Positions 56,575-64,000 of a stretch of DNA of 64,000 nucleotides are shown here, piece after piece. Location: the NCBI RefSeq assembly GCF_021495345.1, contig NZ_CP099397.1:3224001-3288000 (forward strand), in the 5' to 3' direction. The notes beneath the pieces are model-generated. The model was not told the origin of the DNA. It made no database searches and saw nothing but the letters and a program-made list of their open reading frames with translations. The stretch is from Pseudomonas hydrolytica. GTDB lineage: Bacteria > Pseudomonadota > Gammaproteobacteria > Pseudomonadales > Pseudomonadaceae. The position numbers and the translations under genes are program-made. Positions within the stretch are counted from its first letter, which is position 1; every line of letters begins with the position of its first letter.

Positions 56575-59500
56575 AATCGTGACTCTCCAGGCCCAGCGGC
56601 CGTGACGATTGATCGAGCGCAGCCAGTTGCCGGCTCAGGTGTTCGATGAAGGACGGATCGCGGACGATGCCCAGGTGGTCGGCCTGGACCCAGCTCGACA
56701 GCTGCAGTTCTCGGCCCAGGGCGCTCTGCAGCAGAGCCTCGCCATTGCGGTTGTTCTCCGGCGAATGCGCGGCCCACCAGGCCTGCACCGGGCTGCGCAG
56801 CGGCTGGATATGCCGATGCTGCGCGGCCAGCGCGTGCATGTGCCGCTCCAGGGCAAGCAACTGTTGCCAGTCGTCATCGCCCGTGGCCGAGGCCTCTGCC
56901 ACGTCAGCGCGTGGCGCACGGGCCAGACCGGCGCCGGGGACATAGCCGTCCACCAGGCCGACGAAGGCCACCGTCTTGCCCAGGCGTTCCAGCAGCCGGG
57001 CCATGGCCAGCACCAGAGCGCCGCCCATCGACCAGCCGAGCAGGTGATACGGTCCCTGCGGCTGGGTTTCCAGCATCACCCTGACGTAATCGCGGGCCAT
57101 CTGTTCGAGGCTCTGATCACGCCAGGCCGGCTGCAGCAATTGCCGGTTCTGCAGGCCGAACACCTGCCAGTGCGGCGCCAGGGCGCGGGCCAAGGGGTAG
57201 TAGCCGACCAGCGTGCCACTGACCGGGTGAACGCAAAACAGCGTGGGCCGTCCGGCATCCGCCTGGTTCAGGCGCAGCAAGGGGCTGGGCGCGGCAGCCT
57301 TTATGACTTGCGAGCTCGGAACAGACGTGGCCGGCGTGCCGTCAATCAGGGTTTGCAGTGCATCACCCACCGCTGCCAGCAACGCCTCGATACGCTGTAC
57401 GCGATGGCGCTGCGCACTGAATCGACAACTGAGGCTCAGACGACCGGCGAATACCTGGCCGTTGATTTCCAGCTCGCGGGTCAGCGCCGTGGCCGGGTCG
57501 ACCAGAGTGCCCGGCGACTCGCTGGCGGGCATGAAGTGACCATCGCCAAGCTGCGCATCGAACTGCCCCAGGTAGTTGAAGGCGATATCCGGCTCACCCA
57601 ACTCGGCCAGGCGGCGCCGCTGTTCGGCGTTACCCAGGTAGCGCAGCAGGCCATAACCCAGGCCCTTGTTCGGTACGCTGCGCAGGCGCTGACGCACGTT
57701 GGACAGGGTCTGCGGCAAGGTCTCCTGCGCCTGCAGGCGCAGCGGGTAGAGGCTGGTGAACCAGCCCAACGTCCGGCCGATATCCTGCTCAGCCTGTTCG
57801 TCGAGCCATTCACGCCCATGGCCTTCCAGGGCGATCAGGCTGTCGTCCAGCCCACTCCAGCGACGCAAGCCCTCGGCCAGCGCGGCGAGCAGCACTTCGT
57901 CCATGCGCGCATCCTGCTGTTTCAGGGTCTCGCGTAGCAGACGCCGGGTCTGCGCTTCGCTCAGCTGCCAGGTGCAGGTCTGCACCTGGGCATGGCTGGC
58001 TTCGCCGGCCGGGTCATCTACGGGCACACGCTGGCTGGCGTGCTGCGCCTGCCAGTAGCCCATCTCGCTGGCCAGTTGGGCTCCCTGCGCATGGCGCCAC
58101 AGGTGCTCGGCCCAGGTCTGGTAGCTGCCCGGCCTGTCACCGAGATCGACCGGCTGGCCGATCACAGCCTGCTGGTAGGCGCGGGCCAGATCATCCAGCA
58201 GGACGCGCCAGGAAACGCCATCGATGATCAGGTGATGAGCGGCGAGCAGCAGGCGTTGGCTGCCATCCGGCAAGTCCGCGAGCAGCACCCGCAGCAGCGG
58301 ACCGTGCTGCAGATCCAGGCTGCGCTGTGCTGCCTCGCATTGCGCCTGCAGGGCTGCGTCCGAGTCGATGCGGCGCTGCCGGAACAGCCGCTCGGCCTGC
58401 TCCTCGTCCCGGTAGAAGGCCTGCCAGTTGCCCGTTTCATCCTGACGGAAGGCCAGACGCAGCGCATCGTGATGCTCGATCAGCCCCTGCAGCGCGCTCA
58501 GCAAATGGGCAGCGTGCAGTGGTCGGCGCACATCCAGCAGCAAGGCCTGGTTCCAGTGCGCACGGTTGGCCATGGGCAAGGAGAAGAAATGCGCCTGGAT
58601 CGGCGTCAGCGGCAGCTCGCCACTGGCCCGCTGCACCGCCACGGCTTGAGTGCCGAGCGGCGTCATCACAGCAGCCAGATCGGCCAGGCGCGGGTGCTGG
58701 AACACCGCCTTGGGAGTCAGCTCCCAGCCGGCCTTGCGCAGCCGCGTGACCAGGCTCAGGGACTGGATCGAATCGCCACCCAGGGCGAAGAACTGGGCAT
58801 CGCGGCTGATCTGGCCAATACCGAGCAGCTCGCTCCACAGCTCGGCCAGCAGTCGTTCCTGCTCGGTGCGCGGCGCCTGGTGCTCGCCCGCTTCCACCTG
58901 CGGCTCCGGCAGGCTCTGCCGATCCAGCTTGCCGTTAGGCAACAGCGGCAGGCGCTCCAGCGCCAGGATATGGCTCGGCACCATATGCGCCGGCAGGCGC
59001 TGTTTGAGCTGCATTTTCAGCTCACTCTCGCTCAGCGCCTGGCCGCTGACGTAGCCCACCAGGCGCTTGCCTGCGGCACTGTCCTTGACCACCACCAGCG
59101 CTTCACCCACACCGGCGCAGGCTTTCAGCGCCGCTTCGACTTCGCCGATTTCGATGCGGAAGCCGCGCAGCTTGATCTGCTGATCCAGCCGGCCGAGGTA
59201 TTCCAGCTGGCCGTCGGCACCGAGGCGCACGCGGTCGCCAGTGCGGTACAGGCGCTCGCCGGAGCGATAGGGATTGGGCACGAAGCGCTCGGCGGTAGCA
59301 CCCGGTCGATCCAGGTAACCGCGCGCCAGCAGCCCGCCCAGGTACAGCTCGCCGGCCGCGCCGACCGGCAACAGGTTGAGGTCGGCATCCAGCACGTAAC
59401 CCTGGCGCGCCCCAACGCGGTCGCCAATCGGCGCATAGGCCGTGGTGAAGTCGGCCGTGGCTGCCGGCACTCGCCACAGAGTCGGGGTGACCACGGTTTC

Positions 59501-62500
59501 AGTCGGGCCGTAGCCGTTGATGATCCATTGCGGTTGCAGGCTGCGAATCACCTGCTGCAGCAGCTCACGGCTGAAGGCTTCACCGGCGAAGCAATAGGTC
59601 TTCACCCCAGGCGCTTTGCCGCATTGCTCGGCCCACTCGGCCAGCTGGCGCAGGTAACTCGGTGGCAAGGCCACCACGCTGATGCCTTCTTCGATCAGGC
59701 AGTCGTAGGTCTGCTGCACGCTCCACAGTTGCTGGTCGCGGATCACCACCCGCGCACCGTGGCTCAGTGGCGTGAGCCAGCGCTCGTGGGCGCCGTCGAA
59801 GCTGACCGAGAGAAAGTGCAGTTCGCGATCCTCGGCCGTCAGTTCGTAACGCTCGCCAATGGTCTGGCAATGCAGGGCAATCGCACCATGGGCCACCGCA
59901 ACGCCCTTGGGCTTGCCGGTGGAGCCGGAGGTGTAGATCAGATAGGCCAGTTGCTCGGGGTGGATATCCACCTCGGGCGCCTCAAGCGGCTGATCATTCA
60001 GTGGCAGATGATCGAGGTCGAGCACCTCGATACCTGCCACTTCGGGCAGGCGCGGCAAGGCCGCCTGGTGGCTCAGCAGCAGTTTTACTCCGGCGTCTTC
60101 GAGCATGTAGCGCAGGCGCTCTTCGGGGTAATCCGGGTCCAGCGGCACGTAGGCACCGCCAGCCTTGAGCACCGCCAGCAGGGCGACGAACAGGTCGATA
60201 CCGCGCTCCAGCGCCACACCGACGCGCACCTCGGCGCCGACGCCACGGGCGATCAGCTGGTGGGCCAGGCGATTAGCGCGGGCTTCCAACTCGGCGAAGC
60301 TCAGGCGCTGCTGGCCGTGTACCAGGGCAATGGCCGTTGGGCGCAGACGCGCCTGCTCGGCGATGCGCTCCGGCAAGAGTTGAATGCTGTTCGGAACGGG
60401 TGTTGGGTTGTTCCACGCCTCGACCTCTTCCACCTCCGACTCACTCAACAATGGCAGATCAGCCAGCGACGCCTGTGGCATACGGCACGCTCCATCGAGC
60501 AGACGTAGGAACCGGCCGGCCAGGCGCTCGACACTGGAGGCATCGAACATATCGGTGGCGTAATCCAGGTAGGCCTCGATGCGGCCATCGGCCTGTTCGA
60601 GGGTGCCCAGCACCAGGTCGAAGTGGGCGCTCTGCCCCTGGCAGTCGAGGTTTTCGCACTGCAGGCCGGGCAACGTCTGCAGGGCGCTCTGGTCCTGCCG
60701 TTGATGGTTGTACGCCACCTGGAACAGCGGGTTGTGGCTCAGACTGCGCTCCGGCTGCAGGGCATCGACCAGTTGCTCGAAAGGCACATCCTGATGGGCC
60801 TGGGCGCCGACCACCCGCGACTTGACCTGACGCAGCAGGTCGACGAACGAGTGCTGCGCATCCACTTCACTGCGAATCACCAGGGTGTTGACGAACAGGC
60901 CGATCAGCCCCTCGCTCTCGCCCTGGGTACGCCCGGCCACCGGCACGCCAATGCGCAGGTCGTGCTGGCCGGTCAGGCGATACAGCAGGCTCTGGTAGAC
61001 CGCCAGGATCAGCATGAACGGCGTCACTTCGTACAGTTGCGCCTGCTCACGCAGTCGTTCGACCAGGCTGGCCGGCACGTTGAAGGCATGCCGCGCCCCC
61101 TGCCCCAGACGCACGGCCGGACGCGGCCGGTCTGCCGGCAGCTCCAGCAGCGGCTGTTCGCTACCGAGCTGCTCGCGCCACCACTGCACCTGTTCGGCCA
61201 GGCGACTGCCAGCAAGATGATCACGCTGCCACAGGGCGTAGTCGGCGTACTGGATCGGCAGTGCCGCCAGCTCAACCGGCTGCCCTTCGGCATGGCCACG
61301 ATAGAGCGCAGCGAACTCGTCGAGCAGCACCTGGATCGACCAACCGTCGGCGATGATGTGATGCAGGCAGAGCACCAGCACATGCTGTCGTGGATCCAGT
61401 TCAATCAGCGCCACACGCCAGGGCGGGCTCTGTTCCAGATCGAAGGGGCGCCGATTGACGCCATCGATCTGCTGCTGCAACTTCGCCTCGTCCTGCGCCT
61501 GCAGGCGCTCGATGCCAACCGCAATCGGCTGCTGCACACATTGCAGGGGCTCACCCGCCTCGCCGCTGGCGAAAGTGGTGCGCAGGCTTTCATGACGCTG
61601 GGCCAGGGTGTCGAAGCTGCGTTGCAGCGCCGAGACGTCCAGCTCCCCCATCAAACGCACGGCGCAAGGCAGGTGGTAGGCCAGGCTGTCGGGCTCCAGT
61701 TGGGCGAGGAACCACAGGCGCTGCTGAGCGAAGGACTGCGGGCTACGGGCTGGACGCTGGCGAGCCTGCAGACCGAAGCCAGGCGCAGCGTCGGCGGCCG
61801 CCAGCTGCAAGGCCTGGGCACTGAGAGTGCTGGCCTCGAAAGCGGCGCGTAGCGGCAGCTCACGCTGCAGGTGACGGCGAATCTGCGATACCAGTTGCGT
61901 GGCCAGTAGCGAATGACCACCGAGGGCGAAGAAATCATCCTCACGCCCTACCCGATCCACATCCAGCAGCTCCTGCCAGATGCTTGCGAGCTGGCTTTCC
62001 AGTCCGGGGCGTGGCGCCTGGTAATCGCGCTGAACGCGCTGCGGTTCCGGCAGCGCCTTGCGCTCCAGCTTGCCATTGGGCGACAGCGGCAGACGTTCGA
62101 GCGGGACGAAGTAGCTCGGCAGCATGAACTCGGGCAGGCGCTGTTTCAGCCGCGCCCGCAGCTCGACCTCGTCGTAATCGCTGCCGACCACATAGGCAAC
62201 CAGTTGCTGGTCGCGCACCAGCACCACCGCCTCACGCAGCGCAGGATGTTCCAGCAGTGCTGCCTCGATCTCGCCCAGTTCGATACGCAGGCCGCGCAAC
62301 TTCACCTGATGGTCGATGCGGCCCAGGTATTCCAGCACGCCCTCTTCGGTCCAGCGCGCCAGGTCGCCGCTGCGGTACAGACGCTGACCATCGCCGAAGG
62401 GGCTGGCGACGAAGCGTTCGGCGGTCAGCCCCGGACGACGGTGATAACCGCGGGCCAGGCCGACGCCACCGATATACAGCTCGCCAGCCACGCCAATCGG

Positions 62501-64000
62501 TTGCGGGTTGAGGCGTTCGTCGAGGATATGGATCTGCAGGTTGGCGATTGGTCGGCCAATCGGCACGCTGCGCCGCTCCTGGCCGCTGCAGCGCCAGTGG
62601 GTGACGTCGATGGCCGCTTCGGTCGGGCCATAAAGGTTGTACAGTTCGGCCTGCGGCAAGAGTTGCCGCGTGCTGCTGGCCAGTTCCGCCGGCAGCGCTT
62701 CACCGCTGCAGACGATGCGGCGCAGGCTTTCGCAGCCGTGCAAGTCACCATGACCGATGAAGGCCGCCAGCATCGAGGGCACGAAGTGCAAAGTGCTGAT
62801 GCTCTCGCGCCCGATAAGCTCGACCAGTTTGGCGGGATCGCGGTGATCGCCCGGCTGCGCCATCACTAGGCGCGCACCCGTGATCAGCGGCCAGAAGAAT
62901 TCCCACACCGACACATCGAAACTGAACGGGGTTTTCTGCAGCACCCGATCGTCAGCCGTCAGGTTGTAGGCCTGCTGCATCCAGGCCAGGCGGTTGTACA
63001 GCGCCGCATGGCTGTTGCCGGCCCCTTTGGGCTTGCCGGTGGAACCGGAGGTGTAGATCAGGTAGGCCAGCTGCTCGGGGTGAATCGCTACGTCGGGCGA
63101 GGTATGCGGCTCGCCGCTCACATCCAGATGATCGAGATTGAGCACCTGCACGCCGCCCACCTGCGGCAGGCTGTCGATCACCGCGTCGTGGCTCAGCAGC
63201 AGGCTGACACCGGCATCCTCGAGCATGTAGCGCAGGCGTTCGGCCGGGTATTCCGGGTCCATCGGCACGTAGGCGCCGCCGGCCTTGAGGATGGCGTACA
63301 GCGCTACCACCATCTCCACCGAACGCAGCGCCGCCACGCCCACCAGGCTGTCGCGAGTCACGCCAAACTTTTGCAGATGGTGGGCCAACTGGTTGGCACG
63401 CAGGTCCAGCTCGGCATAACTCAGCCGCTGCTCGCCGCACACCAGGGCGATGGTCTCGGGCTGCGCCTGCACACGGCGTTCGAACTGACGGTGCACCGCC
63501 TCGACCACGCCGTAATCGACGCGGGTGGCGTTGAAGCTGGTCAGGGCCAGACGATCCTGATCATCGTCCAGGCGATGCTCGCCAATGGCCAGTTGCGGCT
63601 GTTCCAGCAGTTGCTCCAGCAGGCGGATAAAGCGCTGGTGAAGGCGCTCCACCGTCGCTGCCTCGAACAGGTCCAGGGCGTAGTTCCAGTTGCCGCTGAA
63701 CTGACCGTAGCGATCTTCCTGGGTGTTGAGCGCCAGGTCGAACTGGCTGCCGCCATCGGCCAGGGTCAGCACCTCGGCGTGCAGATCCTGCAACTGCCCC
63801 AGCGCCTCGTGGCGCACCTGCTGATGGTCATAGGCCACCTGGAACAGCGGGTTGTGGCTGAGGCTGCGCTCGGGCTGCAACGCCTCGACCAGTTGCTCGA
63901 AGGGCAGCTCCTGGTGCGCCTGAGCCTCCAGGCTGGTGCGCCTGATCTGCTCGACCAGCGCCGTGAAGCTCTGCTGCGGAGCAACCTCGCTGCGCAGCAC
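56564..64000 (-). CDS. Non-ribosomal peptide synthetase, final modules C-A-T-C-A-T-E-TE (5' part outside window)
   Basis: The last 2,478 residues of a siderophore synthetase are present. Numbering from the window edge: end of a C domain (1-150), A1 (160-650), T1 (FFALGGHSLL, 690-699), C2 (HHIIADG, 880-886), A2 (1215-1700), T2 (FALGGDSIQSL, about 1738-1748), epimerisation domain (HHLIIDG, 1922-1928; EGHGRE; FNYLGQFD) and thioesterase (2250-2478, LGWSMGG, nucleophile Ser2324). My manual reading of the A1 pocket is D-V-W-H-V-S-L-I-D-K, serine-like. A2 reads D-G-E-A-C-A-G-V-T-K, of a basic-residue type such as hydroxyornithine. The GGDS carrier before E is the form usual for epimerising modules. 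The last residue should thus be D-configured. The two A domains share long near-identical stretches. Confidence 0.95.
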   Translation of the reverse strand: MLRSEVAPQQSFTALVEQIRRTSLEAQAHQELPFEQLVEALQPERSLSHNPLFQVAYDHQQVRHEALGQLQDLHAEVLTLADGGSQFDLALNTQEDRYGQFSGNWNYALDLFEAATVERLHQRFIRLLEQLLEQPQLAIGEHRLDDDQDRLALTSFNATRVDYGVVEAVHRQFERRVQAQPETIALVCGEQRLSYAELDLRANQLAHHLQKFGVTRDSLVGVAALRSVEMVVALYAILKAGGAYVPMDPEYPAERLRYMLEDAGVSLLLSHDAVIDSLPQVGGVQVLNLDHLDVSGEPHTSPDVAIHPEQLAYLIYTSGSTGKPKGAGNSHAALYNRLAWMQQAYNLTADDRVLQKTPFSFDVSVWEFFWPLITGARLVMAQPGDHRDPAKLVELIGRESISTLHFVPSMLAAFIGHGDLHGCESLRRIVCSGEALPAELASSTRQLLPQAELYNLYGPTEAAIDVTHWRCSGQERRSVPIGRPIANLQIHILDERLNPQPIGVAGELYIGGVGLARGYHRRPGLTAERFVASPFGDGQRLYRSGDLARWTEEGVLEYLGRIDHQVKLRGLRIELGEIEAALLEHPALREAVVLVRDQQLVAYVVGSDYDEVELRARLKQRLPEFMLPSYFVPLERLPLSPNGKLERKALPEPQRVQRDYQAPRPGLESQLASIWQELLDVDRVGREDDFFALGGHSLLATQLVSQIRRHLQRELPLRAAFEASTLSAQALQLAAADAAPGFGLQARQRPARSPQSFAQQRLWFLAQLEPDSLAYHLPCAVRLMGELDVSALQRSFDTLAQRHESLRTTFASGEAGEPLQCVQQPIAVGIERLQAQDEAKLQQQIDGVNRRPFDLEQSPPWRVALIELDPRQHVLVLCLHHIIADGWSIQVLLDEFAALYRGHAEGQPVELAALPIQYADYALWQRDHLAGSRLAEQVQWWREQLGSEQPLLELPADRPRPAVRLGQGARHAFNVPASLVERLREQAQLYEVTPFMLILAVYQSLLYRLTGQHDLRIGVPVAGRTQGESEGLIGLFVNTLVIRSEVDAQHSFVDLLRQVKSRVVGAQAHQDVPFEQLVDALQPERSLSHNPLFQVAYNHQRQDQSALQTLPGLQCENLDCQGQSAHFDLVLGTLEQADGRIEAYLDYATDMFDASSVERLAGRFLRLLDGACRMPQASLADLPLLSESEVEEVEAWNNPTPVPNSIQLLPERIAEQARLRPTAIALVHGQQRLSFAELEARANRLAHQLIARGVGAEVRVGVALERGIDLFVALLAVLKAGGAYVPLDPDYPEERLRYMLEDAGVKLLLSHQAALPRLPEVAGIEVLDLDHLPLNDQPLEAPEVDIHPEQLAYLIYTSGSTGKPKGVAVAHGAIALHCQTIGERYELTAEDRELHFLSVSFDGAHERWLTPLSHGARVVIRDQQLWSVQQTYDCLIEEGISVVALPPSYLRQLAEWAEQCGKAPGVKTYCFAGEAFSRELLQQVIRSLQPQWIINGYGPTETVVTPTLWRVPAATADFTTAYAPIGDRVGARQGYVLDADLNLLPVGAAGELYLGGLLARGYLDRPGATAERFVPNPYRSGERLYRTGDRVRLGADGQLEYLGRLDQQIKLRGFRIEIGEVEAALKACAGVGEALVVVKDSAAGKRLVGYVSGQALSESELKMQLKQRLPAHMVPSHILALERLPLLPNGKLDRQSLPEPQVEAGEHQAPRTEQERLLAELWSELLGIGQISRDAQFFALGGDSIQSLSLVTRLRKAGWELTPKAVFQHPRLADLAAVMTPLGTQAVAVQRASGELPLTPIQAHFFSLPMANRAHWNQALLLDVRRPLHAAHLLSALQGLIEHHDALRLAFRQDETGNWQAFYRDEEQAERLFRQRRIDSDAALQAQCEAAQRSLDLQHGPLLRVLLADLPDGSQRLLLAAHHLIIDGVSWRVLLDDLARAYQQAVIGQPVDLGDRPGSYQTWAEHLWRHAQGAQLASEMGYWQAQHASQRVPVDDPAGEASHAQVQTCTWQLSEAQTRRLLRETLKQQDARMDEVLLAALAEGLRRWSGLDDSLIALEGHGREWLDEQAEQDIGRTLGWFTSLYPLRLQAQETLPQTLSNVRQRLRSVPNKGLGYGLLRYLGNAEQRRRLAELGEPDIAFNYLGQFDAQLGDGHFMPASESPGTLVDPATALTRELEINGQVFAGRLSLSCRFSAQRHRVQRIEALLAAVGDALQTLIDGTPATSVPSSQVIKAAAPSPLLRLNQADAGRPTLFCVHPVSGTLVGYYPLARALAPHWQVFGLQNRQLLQPAWRDQSLEQMARDYVRVMLETQPQGPYHLLGWSMGGALVLAMARLLERLGKTVAFVGLVDGYVPGAGLARAPRADVAEASATGDDDWQQLLALERHMHALAAQHRHIQPLRSPVQAWWAAHSPENNRNGEALLQSALGRELQLSSWVQADHLGIVRDPSFIEHLSRQLAALDQSSRPLGLESHDYAN

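Noticed and set aside
57992..60508. An 838-codon open frame on the plus strand opposite the synthetase, and similar long antisense frames (for example 26634-28628, 52689-54788, 50414-52192)
   Set aside because: They lie fully antisense to well-recognised genes. GC-rich codon use leaves the opposite strand open, and the translations are Gln/Arg/His-rich with no domains.

Overview
This window comes from a Pseudomonas chromosome. The gene order fleR-fleS-fleQ-fliT/fliS-fliS-fliD-flaG-fliC, the flgF-L and flgB-E blocks, and cheR/cheV-flgA-flgM-flgN-flgZ followed by an MFS transporter and a PauA-type enzyme is the arrangement known from Pseudomonas. The DNA is GC-rich throughout. I cannot fix the species from sequence alone; the P. 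mendocina/P. oleovorans side of the genus is a guess.

Region 1 (1-8640, minus strand) is the polar-flagellum regulatory and filament block: FleR (cut by the window edge), FleS, FleQ, a FliT-like protein, two FliS paralogues, FliD, FlaG and flagellin FliC. The promoters show the expected hierarchy. fleQ has a sigma70-type promoter with FleQ-box-like sites on it, fleSR has a sigma54 site, and fliC has a perfect sigma28 (FliA) site.

Region 2 (8655-24794, minus) is a flagellin/surface glycan island. It runs from CDP-glucose synthesis (rfbF, rfbG) through an RmlC-like epimerase, a C-methyltransferase, a DegT aminotransferase, a WbqC-like protein, a SAM methyltransferase, an NAD-dependent epimerase, an ATP-grasp ligase, a metallophosphoesterase and a CmcI-type methyltransferase. 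It ends with a 1,716-residue glycosyltransferase next to fliC. Eleven consecutive genes overlap by a few bases, so they should be translated as one coupled unit. The likely product is a branched or methylated, N-modified 4-amino-6-deoxy sugar attached to flagellin. This is the best candidate for an undescribed pathway. A UDP-glucose dehydrogenase gene lies between this block and flgL.

Region 3 (24835-37851, minus) carries the rod, ring, hook and junction genes flgL-K-J-I-H-G-F (sigma54 promoter before flgF) and flgE-D-C-B (sigma54 promoter before flgB), then cheR and cheV. Region 4 (38859-45699) reads divergently: flgA (sigma54 promoter almost touching its start codon), flgM (sigma28 promoter), flgN and flgZ. 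It then holds an MFS transporter and a gamma-glutamylpolyamine synthetase on the minus strand, and sstT on the plus strand.

Region 5 (45797-64000) is an iron-siderophore locus. It has a Fur-box-like site, an ABC ATPase, a FhuF-type reductase, an N-acyltransferase, a SyrP/TauD-type hydroxylase, MbtH, a periplasmic binding protein, a fused FhuB-like permease, a TonB receptor, a diaminobutyrate aminotransferase and the end of a non-ribosomal peptide synthetase (C-A-T-C-A-T-E-TE). This suggests a peptide siderophore with hydroxamate and beta-hydroxyaspartate iron ligands. Its first synthetase modules and any ornithine N-hydroxylase lie outside the window. I saw no tRNA, rRNA, insertion sequence or CRISPR array.
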